Source: Pseudomonas weihenstephanensis (GTDB taxonomy: Bacteria; Pseudomonadota; Gammaproteobacteria; Pseudomonadales; Pseudomonadaceae). Taken from it: a stretch of 64,000 bases of DNA. A program made the translations under genes and the position numbers. Each line of letters begins with the position of its first letter. Position 1 is the stretch's first letter. The notes under the pieces are model-generated. The model had not been told where the DNA came from, did not search any database, and saw only the letters and a program-made list of their open reading frames with translations. This document shows positions 11,874 to 24,361 of this stretch, in pieces. The stretch is taken from positions 310,001-374,000 of the forward strand of contig NZ_JYLF01000001.1 of NCBI RefSeq assembly GCF_001043055.1, given 5' to 3'.

Positions 11874-13220
11874 GTGTCTCTGATCGCTTCTGACCACTTC
11901 CGCATCGTTGTCGGCCTCGGCAAGAGCGGCATGTCCCTGGTGCGCTTTCTGGCGCAGCAGGGCGTGTCGTTTGCCGTGGCTGACACGCGGGGAAATCCAC
12001 CGGAGCTGGCCACGCTGCGCCGTGACTACCCGCAAGTGGAAGTGCGTTGTGGCGAGCTGGATGTCGAATTCCTGTGCCGCGCCGACGAGCTCTACGTGAG
12101 CCCCGGCCTGGCGCTGGCAACGCCTGCCTTGCAAGCGGCTGCCGCCCGTGGCGTGAAGCTGTCGGGTGATATCGATCTGTTCGCGCGTAACGCGAAAGCG
12201 CCCATCGTGGCAATCAGCGGTTCCAACGCCAAAAGCACCGTGACCACGCTGGTCGGCGACATGGCGGCAGCGGCGGGCAAACGCGTTGCAGTCGGCGGTA
12301 ACCTCGGCACGCCTGCGCTGGACCTGCTGGGCGATGACATCGAGTTGTATGTCATGGAACTGTCGAGCTTTCAGCTGGAAACCACCCACCATTTGGGCGC
12401 TGAAGTGGCCACCGTGCTCAACGTCAGCGAAGACCACATGGACCGCTACAGTGGTCTGCCGGCGTATCACTTGGCCAAGCACCGGATTTTTCGCGGTGCC
12501 AAACAAGTCGTCGTCAACCGTCAGGATGCGCTGACCCGTCCGCTGATGAGCGAAGGCCAGCCTTGCTGGACATTCGGCCTCAGTACGCCGGACTTCAAAG
12601 CGTTTGGTGTGCGCGAAGAGAACGGCGAAAAATACCTCGCCTTTGAATTCCAGAACCTGATGCCTGTGCGCGAGCTGAAAGTGCGCGGTGCGCACAACCA
12701 GGCCAATGCGCTCGCCGCGCTGGCACTCGGCCATGCCGCCGGTTTGCCGTTCGATGCGATGTTGCACAGCCTGCGCAACTTCACCGGCCTTGAGCACCGC
12801 TGCCAGTGGGTACGTGAACTCGATGGCGTGAGTTATTACAACGACTCCAAAGCCACCAACGTGGGCGCCGCACTGGCGGCCATCGACGGTTTGGGTATGG
12901 ACATGGCCGGCAAACTGATCCTGATCGCTGGCGGTGACGGCAAGGGCGCTGACTTCAGCGGCCTGCGTGACTCCGTGGCGCAATACTGCCGCGCCGTGGT
13001 GTTAATCGGGCGCGATGCTGATCTTATTGCCGATGCATTGGGCGACGCCGTGCCGCAAGTGCGCGCGGGTTCGCTGGATGAGGCGATTGCCTTGAGCCGC
13101 TCACGGGCTGAGCCGGGCGATGCGGTACTGCTGTCGCCCGCATGCGCCAGCTTTGACATGTTCAAGAACTACGAAGAGCGCGGCCAGCTGTTCGCCCGCG
13201 CAGTGGAGGCCCAGGCATGA
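11874..13220 (+). CDS. murD: UDP-MurNAc-L-alanine D-glutamate ligase
   Basis: Cytoplasmic Mur ligase that adds D-glutamate to UDP-MurNAc-L-Ala using ATP. The 448-residue protein has an N-terminal nucleotide-binding fold (IVVGLGKSGMS), the ATP loop GSNAKST at residues 116-122, the LNVSEDHMDRY motif and HRCQWV in the C-terminal domain. The start is GTG, five bases after the mraY stop, with only a weak ribosome site, so it probably depends on translation of mraY. The stop overlaps the ftsW start (ATGA). Confidence 0.97.
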   Translation: MSLIASDHFRIVVGLGKSGMSLVRFLAQQGVSFAVADTRGNPPELATLRRDYPQVEVRCGELDVEFLCRADELYVSPGLALATPALQAAAARGVKLSGDIDLFARNAKAPIVAISGSNAKSTVTTLVGDMAAAAGKRVAVGGNLGTPALDLLGDDIELYVMELSSFQLETTHHLGAEVATVLNVSEDHMDRYSGLPAYHLAKHRIFRGAKQVVVNRQDALTRPLMSEGQPCWTFGLSTPDFKAFGVREENGEKYLAFEFQNLMPVRELKVRGAHNQANALAALALGHAAGLPFDAMLHSLRNFTGLEHRCQWVRELDGVSYYNDSKATNVGAALAAIDGLGMDMAGKLILIAGGDGKGADFSGLRDSVAQYCRAVVLIGRDADLIADALGDAVPQVRAGSLDEAIALSRSRAEPGDAVLLSPACASFDMFKNYEERGQLFARAVEAQA

Positions 13221-14431
13221 TCTTCGGCATCCTCAAACCGTACCCTTCACCGCTGATCACGGGCCGTGGCATCGACCTCGACTTCCCGTTGCTCGCCGGT
13301 TGCCTGGCATTGCTCGGCCTGGGGCTGGTGATGATCACCTCGGCCTCCTCGGAGGTCGCAGCGTTGCAGTCGGGTAACACGCTGTACCACATGATCCGCC
13401 ACCTGTTTTACATCGTGCTCGGTCTGGGCGCATGCATCGTGACCATGATGGTGCCGATTGCCACATGGCAGCGCTTGGGCTGGATGTTGCTGGTCGGCGC
13501 TTTCGGCTTACTGGTAGCCGTGCTGATCCCGGGGATTGGCCGTGAGGTAAACGGCTCCATGCGCTGGATCGGTTTCAGCTTCTTTAACGTACAGCCTTCG
13601 GAAATCGCCAAGGTCTTTGTGGTGATTTACCTCGCGGGTTATCTGGTACGTCAGCAAAAAGAAGTGCGTGAAAGCTGGATGGGCTTCTTCAAGCCGTTCA
13701 TCGTGCTGTTGCCAATGGCGGGTCTGTTGCTGATGGAGCCTGACTTCGGGGCCACTGTCGTCATGATGGGCGCGGCGGCGGCGATGCTGTTTCTGGGCGG
13801 GGTGGGCCTGTTCCGCTTCGCGTTGATGGTGGCGTTGGCCGTGGGCGCGGTGTTCGTTCTGGTACAAGCGCAGCCTTATCGAATGGCACGTTTGATCACC
13901 TTCACCGACCCGTGGTCCGATCAGTTCGGTTCGGGCTATCAACTGACACAGGCGTTGATCGCCTTTGGTCGCGGCGAGTGGTTCGGCGTAGGTCTGGGCA
14001 ATAGCGTGCAAAAGCAGTTCTACCTGCCCGAGGCTCACACCGACTTCGTATTCTCGGTACTGGCTGAAGAGCTGGGCGTGGTGGGTTCATTGCTGACCGT
14101 GGCCCTGTTTGTCTTCGTCTGCGTGCGCGGCATGTACATCGGCTTGTGGGCTGAGCGCGCCAAACAATATTTCGCGGCCTACATGGCGTACGGCCTGTCG
14201 TTCCTGTGGATCGGCCAGTTCCTGATCAACATCGGGGTGAACGTTGGCCTGTTGCCGACCAAGGGATTGACCTTGCCCTTCCTCAGTTATGGCGGCAGTT
14301 CGTTGGTGATTTGCTGCGTGTGCATGGGGTTGTTGCTGCGCATCGAGTGGGAGAGTCGAACCCACTTGGGCAGCGAAGAGACCGAGTTTAAAGAAAGCGA
14401 CTTCGCAGAGGAGCCGAACCGTGGGCGCTAA
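13217..14431 (+). CDS. ftsW: Septal peptidoglycan glycosyltransferase FtsW (SEDS family)
   Basis: FtsW polymerises lipid II into glycan strands at the septum together with FtsI. The 404-residue protein is highly hydrophobic with about ten membrane spans. It contains SEDS signatures such as NGSMRWI, QPSEIAK, the large periplasmic loop with GLGNSVQKQFYLPEAHTDF, and the C-terminal LPFLSYGGSS. It overlaps murD by four bases and murG by eleven. RodA is the nearest alternative, but the dcw position and sequence support FtsW. Confidence 0.97.
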   Translation: MIFGILKPYPSPLITGRGIDLDFPLLAGCLALLGLGLVMITSASSEVAALQSGNTLYHMIRHLFYIVLGLGACIVTMMVPIATWQRLGWMLLVGAFGLLVAVLIPGIGREVNGSMRWIGFSFFNVQPSEIAKVFVVIYLAGYLVRQQKEVRESWMGFFKPFIVLLPMAGLLLMEPDFGATVVMMGAAAAMLFLGGVGLFRFALMVALAVGAVFVLVQAQPYRMARLITFTDPWSDQFGSGYQLTQALIAFGRGEWFGVGLGNSVQKQFYLPEAHTDFVFSVLAEELGVVGSLLTVALFVFVCVRGMYIGLWAERAKQYFAAYMAYGLSFLWIGQFLINIGVNVGLLPTKGLTLPFLSYGGSSLVICCVCMGLLLRIEWESRTHLGSEETEFKESDFAEEPNRGR

Positions 14432-15483
14432 TGTGCTGATCATGGCGGGCGGCACCGGTGGACATGTGTTCCCGGCTTTGGCCTGCGCGCGCGAGTTTGA
14501 AGCCCGTGGCTACACCGTGCACTGGCTGGGTACGCCGCGCGGTATTGAAAACGAACTGGTGGAGCCTGCGGGCTTTACCTTGCACCGAATCAACGTGGCG
14601 GGCCTGCGTGGCAAAAGCAAATTGTCACTGCTCAAGGCCCCCTTTGTGTTGCTCAAGGCGTTGTTTGAGGCGCGCAAAATCATTCGCCAGCTCAAGCCTG
14701 TGTGTGTGCTGGGTTTTGGCGGCTATGTGACAGGCCCCGGTGGTCTGGCGGCCAAAACCTGTGGCGTGCCGGTGATTATCCACGAACAAAATGCTGTGGC
14801 CGGTACCGCGAACCGCTTGCTGTTGCCGATGACTGAGCGCGTGCTCGAAGCGTTCCCGGACACCTTCGACGCCTCGCATAAGCGTCACACCACCGGCAAT
14901 CCTGTGCGCCCTGAGCTGTTCACTCTGGCCGAGCGTGCGCCGCTGCCAGGGCGCAAAGCGCGCTTGCTGGTGTTGGGCGGCAGCCTTGGGGCGGAGCCGT
15001 TAAACAAACTGCTGCCCGAAGCTCTGGCGCAAGTGCCGGTCGACGTGCGTCCTGAAGTGTTTCATCAGGCGGGCAAACAACACGATCAAATGACCGCCGA
15101 GCGCTACCACGCAGTCGGTGTAGAGGCTCAGGTACAGCCTTTTATTAAAGACATGGCCCATGCCTATGGCTGGGCCGACCTGGTGGTTTGTCGCGCAGGC
15201 GCGCTCACCGTCAGTGAACTGGCTGCGGCCGGTCTGCCTTCGCTGCTGGTGCCTTTGCCCCACGCGATCGATGACCATCAGAGCCGCAATGCCGACTTTT
15301 TGGCTCGGGAAGGCGCGGCTTTCCTGATGCCACAAGCGACGACTGGCGCAGCCGAACTGGCTGCTCGCCTGACAGAGGTTTTGATGCAACCGGAACGACT
15401 GAACAGCATGGCGACCAACGCTCGCCGCCTGGCCAAACCTGATGCGACCCGCAACGTTGTCGATATCTGCCTGGAGGTGGCCC

Positions 15484-15491
<8 letters not shown>
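14421..15491 (+). CDS. murG: Lipid II synthase MurG (N-acetylglucosaminyl transferase)
   Basis: Peripheral inner-membrane GT28 enzyme that adds GlcNAc from UDP-GlcNAc to lipid I, giving lipid II. The 356-residue protein has the glycine-rich loop [13 protein letters not shown] at residues 8-20 and a second loop [13 protein letters not shown]. The UDP-GlcNAc-binding segment is [20 protein letters not shown]. The start is GTG inside the ftsW end; the reading frame fits the conserved N-terminus. Its last eight bases overlap murC. Confidence 0.97.
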
Positions 15492-17897
<2,406 letters not shown>

Positions 17898-17901
17898 GTC
17901 C

Positions 17902-18768
17902 ATGCAAGGCGCACAGCATCGCCAGCCACCACTCGCCCCCGGCCGCAAGCCGGTGCCGCGGGGTGCAAGCCGAATGGTGGCTAAAGAGCCGATGTCGGTG
18001 CGCCTGCCGAAAGCCAACTTTGGCTTTCTCAAGGCATTGTTTTGGCCTGTGCTGTTGGTTGCGTTGGGATTTGGCACCTATGAAGGCGCGCAACGGCTCA
18101 TGCCTTACGCGGATCGGCCGATTACCAACGTCAACGTACAAGGTGATCTGACTTACATCAGTCAGCAAGCCGTGCAACAACGCATCGCCCCCTACATTGC
18201 CGCGAGCTTTTTTACGGTCGATCTGGAAGCGATGCGTACCGAGCTGGAACAGATGCCCTGGATTGCCCACGCCGAAGTGCGTCGGGTGTGGCCGGATCAG
18301 GTAGTGATTCGCCTCGAAGAGCAACTGCCGGTGGCGCGTTGGGGGGATGAAGCACTGCTCAACAACCAGGGGCAGGCGTTTACCCCGCGTGAACTGGCCA
18401 ATTACGAACATTTGCCGCAGCTGTTCGGGCCGCAACGGGCTCAACAGCAAGTGATGCAGCAGTATCAGGTGTTGAGCCAAATGCTGCGTCCGATGGGTTT
18501 TTCCATCGCCCGGCTGGAGCTGCGTGAACGCGGTAGCTGGTTCCTGACAACGGGGGCTGGCAGTGCAGGGCCGGGTATCGAGCTGCTGTTGGGGCGCGAT
18601 CATCTGGTAGAGAAAATGCGTCGCTTCATAGCCATCTATGAAAAAACGTTGAAAGAACAGATTACGAACATAGCGCGCATCGATTTGCGTTATGCCAACG
18701 GATTGGCCGTCGGCTGGCGGGAACCTGTGGCACCCACGATAGCCCAACCCGCTGTCGCGAAGAATTAA
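17902..18768 (+). CDS. ftsQ: Cell division protein FtsQ
   Basis: Bitopic divisome protein that recruits FtsL and FtsB. The 288-residue protein has a long basic cytoplasmic tail of about 47 residues, one membrane span (about 48-66, [17 protein letters not shown]), then a POTRA domain starting with [18 protein letters not shown], then the beta domain with the [10 protein letters not shown] segment. It starts four bases after ddlB; an ATG at residue 25 or 31 would shorten the tail. It is followed by ftsA after a 15-base gap carrying an AGGCAGGA ribosome site. Confidence 0.95.
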   Translation: MQGAQHRQPPLAPGRKPVPRGASRMVAKEPMSVRLPKANFGFLKALFWPVLLVALGFGTYEGAQRLMPYADRPITNVNVQGDLTYISQQAVQQRIAPYIAASFFTVDLEAMRTELEQMPWIAHAEVRRVWPDQVVIRLEEQLPVARWGDEALLNNQGQAFTPRELANYEHLPQLFGPQRAQQQVMQQYQVLSQMLRPMGFSIARLELRERGSWFLTTGAGSAGPGIELLLGRDHLVEKMRRFIAIYEKTLKEQITNIARIDLRYANGLAVGWREPVAPTIAQPAVAKN

Positions 18769-18783
18769 GAAGAGGCAGGACCC

Positions 18784-20043
18784 ATGGCAAACGTGCAAAG
18801 CGGAAAAATGATCGTCGGTCTCGATATCGGCACCTCCAAGGTGGTGGCGCTGGTGGGCGAGGTCGGCGAAGACGGCATGATTGAAATCGTCGGTATTGGC
18901 ACGCATCCGTCCCGGGGCCTGAAGAAAGGCGTGGTGGTGAACATCGAGTCCACCGTGCAATCGATCCAGCGCGCCATTGAAGAAGCGCAGCTGATGGCCG
19001 GTTGCCGGATCCACTCGGCGTTTGTCGGCGTGGCCGGTAATCACATTCGCAGCCTGAACTCCCACGGCATCGTGGCGATTCGCGACCGCGAAGTCAGCGC
19101 GGCTGACCTTGAGCGAGTACTGGATGCCGCCCAGGCGGTCGCCATCCCGGCTGACCAGCGTGTGTTGCACACGTTGGCGCAAGACTACGTGATCGATAAC
19201 CAGGAAGGCGTGCGTGAGCCACTGGGCATGTCGGGCGTGCGTCTGGAAGCCAAGGTGCACGTGGTGACCTGCGCGGTGAATGCTGCGCAGAACATCGAGA
19301 AGTGCGTGCGTCGCTGTGGCCTGGAGGTGGACGACATCATCCTGGAGCAACTGGCGTCGGCGTACTCGGTGCTCACCGATGACGAAAAAGAGCTGGGTGT
19401 GTGCCTGGTGGACATCGGCGGCGGCACCACGGACATCGCGATCTTCACCGAAGGCGCCATTCGCCACACGGCGGTGATCCCGATTGCGGGCGATCAGGTG
19501 ACCAACGACATCGCCATGGCGTTGCGCACACCGACCCAGTACGCCGAAGAAATCAAGATCCGTTACGCCTGCGCACTGGCCAAACTGGCGGGCGCCGGTG
19601 AAACCATCAAAGTGCCAAGCGTGGGCGATCGTCCGCCGCGCGAGCTGTCGCGTCAGGCATTGGCCGAAGTGGTCGAGCCGCGTTACGACGAGCTGTTCAC
19701 CCTGATTCAGGCTGAGCTGCGCCGCAGTGGCTACGAAGATTTGATCCCGGCAGGCATCGTCCTGACGGGCGGCACGTCAAAAATGGAAGGCGCGGTCGAG
19801 CTGGCCGAAGAAATCTTCCATATGCCCGTGCGTCTGGGCGTGCCGCACAGCTTCAAGGGTTTGACCGATGTGGTACGTAACCCGATTTACTCCACGGCTG
19901 TGGGCTTGCTGCAATACGGGCTGCAAAAACAGTCCGATGGCATCTCTCTGTCGGGCCTAGGCAACCGCGACAGTTACAGCAGTGAAGAACAAAAAGCCCC
20001 GGTACTTGAACGTTTGAAGCGTTGGGTACAAGGCAATTTCTAA
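18784..20043 (+). CDS. ftsA: Cell division protein FtsA
   Basis: Actin-fold ATPase that tethers FtsZ filaments to the inner membrane and helps activate the divisome. The 419-residue protein has the phosphate-1 loop VGLDIGTSKVVALVGE near residues 12-27, phosphate-2 LVDIGGGTTDIAIF, and the adenosine motif VLTGGTSKMEG. The C-terminal helix PVLERLKRWVQGNF is the amphipathic membrane-targeting sequence. A strong ribosome site (AGGCAGGACCC) precedes the ATG. Confidence 0.98.
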   Translation: MANVQSGKMIVGLDIGTSKVVALVGEVGEDGMIEIVGIGTHPSRGLKKGVVVNIESTVQSIQRAIEEAQLMAGCRIHSAFVGVAGNHIRSLNSHGIVAIRDREVSAADLERVLDAAQAVAIPADQRVLHTLAQDYVIDNQEGVREPLGMSGVRLEAKVHVVTCAVNAAQNIEKCVRRCGLEVDDIILEQLASAYSVLTDDEKELGVCLVDIGGGTTDIAIFTEGAIRHTAVIPIAGDQVTNDIAMALRTPTQYAEEIKIRYACALAKLAGAGETIKVPSVGDRPPRELSRQALAEVVEPRYDELFTLIQAELRRSGYEDLIPAGIVLTGGTSKMEGAVELAEEIFHMPVRLGVPHSFKGLTDVVRNPIYSTAVGLLQYGLQKQSDGISLSGLGNRDSYSSEEQKAPVLERLKRWVQGNF

Positions 20044-20108
20044 GCAGTAAATGATTCAAAAGCAGTAGAAGTAGGCGAAAAAAACTAGAGAAGGTAAGGA
20101 GAGGGACC

Positions 20109-21326
20109 ATGTTCGAACTCGTAGACAACATCCCGCAAAGCCCGGTAATCAAGGTTATCGGTGTTGGTGGTGGCGGTGGCAATGCTGTTAACCACATGGT
20201 TAAGAGCAACATCGAAGGCGTGGAATTCATCTGCGCCAACACCGACGCACAAGCACTCAAGAGCATTGGTGCACGCACCATCCTGCAATTGGGCACAGGC
20301 GTGACCAAAGGCTTGGGCGCTGGCGCCAATCCTGAGGTCGGTCGTCAGGCCGCTCTGGAAGACCGCGAGCGCATTGCCGAAGTGTTGCAGGGCACCAATA
20401 TGGTGTTCATCACCACGGGCATGGGTGGCGGTACCGGTACTGGTGCTGCACCGATCATTGCCGAAGTGGCCAAAGAAATGGGGATTCTCACCGTTGCGGT
20501 GGTGACACGTCCGTTCCCGTTCGAAGGTCGCAAGCGCATGCAGATCGCTGACGAAGGTATTCGTCTGCTGTCCGAAAGCGTCGATTCGTTGATCACGATT
20601 CCGAACGAAAAACTGCTGACCATCCTCGGTAAGGACGCCAGCCTGCTGTCGGCTTTCGCCAAGGCGGATGACGTACTGGCCGGCGCCGTTCGCGGCATCT
20701 CCGACATCATCAAGCGTCCGGGCATGATCAACGTCGACTTTGCCGACGTGCGCACCGTGATGAGCGAAATGGGCATGGCGATGATGGGCACTGGCTGCGC
20801 CAGCGGTCCGAACCGTGCACGCGAAGCGACCGAAGCGGCCATCCGCAACCCGTTGCTCGAAGACGTGAACCTGGAAGGTGCGCGCGGCATCCTGGTGAAC
20901 ATCACCGCCGGTCCAGACCTGTCGTTGGGTGAATACTCGGACGTGGGTAGCATCATCGAAGCGTTTGCTTCGGAGCACGCGATGGTCAAAGTCGGTACCG
21001 TTATCGACCCGGACATGCGCGACGAACTGCACGTAACCGTTGTAGCGACCGGTCTGGGCGCGAAAATCGAGAAGCCGGTCAAAGTGATCGACAACACGGT
21101 TCAATCGTCCTACTCGGCGTCTTCGGCTCAAGCAGCGGCGGCACGTCAGGATGTGCGTCAGGAGACTCGCCAGGAGCTGCCAACGGTTAACTACCGTGAC
21201 CTGGATCGCCCGACCGTGATGCGTAACCAAGCCCAGCAAGGCGCCACCACGGCTGCCAAGCTCAATCCTCAAGACGATCTGGATTACCTGGACATCCCGG
21301 CTTTCCTGCGTCGACAGGCTGATTAA
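20109..21326 (+). CDS. ftsZ: Cell division GTPase FtsZ
   Basis: Tubulin homologue forming the Z ring. The 405-residue protein has the tubulin signature GGGTGTG at residues 106-112, the T7 loop NVDFADVRTVM, and a flexible, glutamine- and alanine-rich linker. The conserved C-terminal peptide LDYLDIPAFLRRQAD binds FtsA, ZipA and MinC. A 65-base gap after ftsA carries an extended purine-rich ribosome site (AAGGAGAGGGACC), consistent with the high synthesis rate FtsZ needs. Confidence 0.99.
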   Translation: MFELVDNIPQSPVIKVIGVGGGGGNAVNHMVKSNIEGVEFICANTDAQALKSIGARTILQLGTGVTKGLGAGANPEVGRQAALEDRERIAEVLQGTNMVFITTGMGGGTGTGAAPIIAEVAKEMGILTVAVVTRPFPFEGRKRMQIADEGIRLLSESVDSLITIPNEKLLTILGKDASLLSAFAKADDVLAGAVRGISDIIKRPGMINVDFADVRTVMSEMGMAMMGTGCASGPNRAREATEAAIRNPLLEDVNLEGARGILVNITAGPDLSLGEYSDVGSIIEAFASEHAMVKVGTVIDPDMRDELHVTVVATGLGAKIEKPVKVIDNTVQSSYSASSAQAAAARQDVRQETRQELPTVNYRDLDRPTVMRNQAQQGATTAAKLNPQDDLDYLDIPAFLRRQAD

Positions 21327-21402
21327 TGAAATCAATCAGGGGGATTAAGGTGATTGGTATTCAGCAAAGGTTCGGTCTGCTATTATCGCCAGCCTTTGTT
21401 GA

Positions 21403-22350
<948 letters not shown>

Positions 22351-22375
22351 GTAAAACTTCTTTCTCTAGTTTTTG

Positions 22376-22403
22376 AAGGCCACCCTCGGGTGGCCTTTTT
22401 TTT
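22376..22403 (+). terminator. Rho-independent terminator after lpxC
   Basis: Perfect hairpin AAGGCCACCC, loop TC, GGGTGGCCTT followed by a run of T. It closes the dcw/lpxC transcription unit. Confidence 0.93.
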
Positions 22404-22500
22404 GTGCACCCAACCGTGCTGATGGCTGAATCAGGGCTGCACCGCTGTGGCTGGGTACAGTCCTGAATCTGGATCGCTACTTGTCGGCTTGGCTCACGGC

Positions 22501-23820
22501 TTAAAACACATCCAGCGGGTAATCGATGATCACGCGGTACTCATCCACATTGTTGTCCACCGCCTGATACGCATCGTTACCGCGGTTGGCTGACCAGCGC
22601 AGAGCGACGCCGAGGTTTTTCGCCGGGCCTTCTTGCAGCACGTATTTGACGGTCAGGTCGCGTTCCCAATGTTTGGCATGCTTGCCGTCGGCGTTGTACC
22701 AGTTGCTGTAGCCGACGCTGTTGGGGTCAACCTTGGTCAGGTCCAACTCACCACGCGAGTACGACACCGTCGACGTCAGGCCCGCCAGACCCAGCCCGGC
22801 AAAGTCATATTCGTATTGCAGTTTCCAGGAGCGCTCGTTCGGGCCGTTAAAGTCCGAGTACTGCTGGGAGTTGTCCAGGTACACGCTGTCGCCCTGATAG
22901 ATGTAGTCAAACGGCGTGTTGCCGTTTACCCGCTGGTACACGGCAGTGACCGTGTGCCCGGCGACGGCCACGGCAAAGTGCAGGCTGAACGTGTTGTTGT
23001 CGATATCGCCGAGCAGCGCTTTGCCCGTGTCCTGAGTGTGGTAGAAGTGCAGGCCGGGGTTGAGGCTGACACTTTCGTTCAGGGCGTAGGTGTAATCCAG
23101 ATCGTAGTAGTACTGATTCCAGATGTCCTTGAGCTCGGCGGCATAGAGGTTGCTGGTCAGCGCCGGTACGCCGCTCCACGAGGCCCCGGCCCAGTTGATG
23201 TGTTGGCTGCTCTGGCCTTTGAGGTCGCCGTACATGGTGGTCATGCGGCGCATGCCGCTTTGGTTGTACGGTTTTTCGAAACTGACCTGCCCACCTTCGA
23301 ACATCCAGCCTTCCAGGCTGTGATTGGTCAGCGTGACGCCGCGAAAAGCCTGCGGCAGCATACGCGTCTCGCCGCCGGCAATGACCGGGTTGGAGAGGAA
23401 CATGTCACCGGCTTTAAGCTCGGTATCAAACGCGCGCATTTTCAGCGCTGCGCCCGCAGACGAAAACTCGGTCGGCGCCTTGCCGTTGCCATCGCTGACC
23501 GGCAGGATGCTGCTGCCGTCGGTGCCGCCACCGCCATCAAGTTTGAGGCCGAGCATGCCGTAGGCATCCACACCAAAGCCTACGACCCCTTGGGTGAACC
23601 CCGACTCAAACGTGCCAATAAACCCCTGGCCCCACTCTTTGCTGTCATCGCCTTTCGGGCTGCGAATGTCGTGATTCATGTAGTAATTGCGCAGGTGCAG
23701 CTTGAGGCTGGAGCCTTCGATAAAACCTTCCTTGGCGGTGTCATCGTCAGCGTGAGCGAATGTCGGGATCGTTGCGGCCAGCGCGAGGAATAGCGGGCTG
23801 AGCTTGAGTGTGTTCTTCAC
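22501..23820 (-). CDS. OprD-family outer membrane porin
   Basis: A 439-residue specific-channel porin of the OprD family, which takes up basic amino acids, aromatic acids or small carboxylates depending on subgroup. A signal peptide is visible ([24 protein letters not shown], cleaved before DD). The mature N-terminus [41 protein letters not shown] and the C-terminal aromatic FxxF-like end YPLDVF are family features. The start is GTG with AAAGGAGCC upstream. Substrate cannot be assigned from sequence alone, and no catabolic genes flank it to suggest one. Confidence 0.93.
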   Translation of the reverse strand: MKNTLKLSPLFLALAATIPTFAHADDDTAKEGFIEGSSLKLHLRNYYMNHDIRSPKGDDSKEWGQGFIGTFESGFTQGVVGFGVDAYGMLGLKLDGGGGTDGSSILPVSDGNGKAPTEFSSAGAALKMRAFDTELKAGDMFLSNPVIAGGETRMLPQAFRGVTLTNHSLEGWMFEGGQVSFEKPYNQSGMRRMTTMYGDLKGQSSQHINWAGASWSGVPALTSNLYAAELKDIWNQYYYDLDYTYALNESVSLNPGLHFYHTQDTGKALLGDIDNNTFSLHFAVAVAGHTVTAVYQRVNGNTPFDYIYQGDSVYLDNSQQYSDFNGPNERSWKLQYEYDFAGLGLAGLTSTVSYSRGELDLTKVDPNSVGYSNWYNADGKHAKHWERDLTVKYVLQEGPAKNLGVALRWSANRGNDAYQAVDNNVDEYRVIIDYPLDVF

Positions 23821-23924
23821 CGGTAAATGGCTCCTTTTTTGGGGTGGCAGTTTTTATTGTCTGTAGGCATTTGAATGCGTATTCAAAGACGCCAAACGCT
23901 GTGGCGGCTTTTTTTAAAACAAAA

Positions 23925-23952
23925 AAAAGCCGCTATAGTAGCGGCTTTTGAA
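23925..23952 (-). terminator. Bidirectional hairpin terminator
   Basis: AAAAGCCGCTA and TAGCGGCTTTT form an 11-base stem with a three-base loop, flanked by A and T runs on both sides. It lies just past the 3' end of the small exported-protein gene (minus strand) and upstream of the porin gene, and so separates the two units. Confidence 0.85.
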
Positions 23953-24011
23953 ACAATCAGTCACATATAAAGGCCGTGACTGACTGGGTCGGGAAGACTT
24001 CAGGTGGGCAA

Positions 24012-24236
24012 TCAGCTGTCTTTGGTATCAACGCTAGCGCTGGTTTTGACCTGTGATGACTGAGGCTTGGCCTCGTTTTGGTGGTTGGCCGTCAGTTCCT
24101 GTTGGTGCTGCTCATAGGCGGCTGCGCGGGCTGCATTTTGCGCGACGAACGCGGGCGATTCTTCCGCCATGGCCAAGGGCGACAACAACAATGACGACAA
24201 AGCGAAAACGCTGGCCATACCCATACTGCTGGACAT
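24012..24236 (-). CDS. Small exported protein of unknown function
   Basis: A 74-residue protein with a clear signal peptide (MSSSMGMASVFALSSLLLSPLAMA, cleaved before EE). The mature part is short, polar and alanine/glutamine-rich, with no cysteine. The start has an AAGAAGG ribosome site 8 bases upstream. It reads in the same direction as, and 125 bases after, the sensor kinase of the RND/two-component cluster, so it could be co-transcribed and be a periplasmic accessory; that is inference. I do not recognise a family. Confidence 0.7.
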   Translation of the reverse strand: MSSSMGMASVFALSSLLLSPLAMAEESPAFVAQNAARAAAYEQHQQELTANHQNEAKPQSSQVKTSASVDTKDS

Positions 24237-24361
24237 TTCAAAGACCTTCTTGCTGAGCAAGTTCTGTGTGGTGCGATCAAAATATAGACAACCCGCCCCC
24301 TGAAAAAGCCCTGCGCTGGATAAGGACTTTTGCGTTTTGAGTAACAACGCGATTACCTCTC

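Noticed and set aside
10798..12213. A 471-codon minus-strand frame across mraY and murD.
   Set aside because: It has antisense composition and no start signal.
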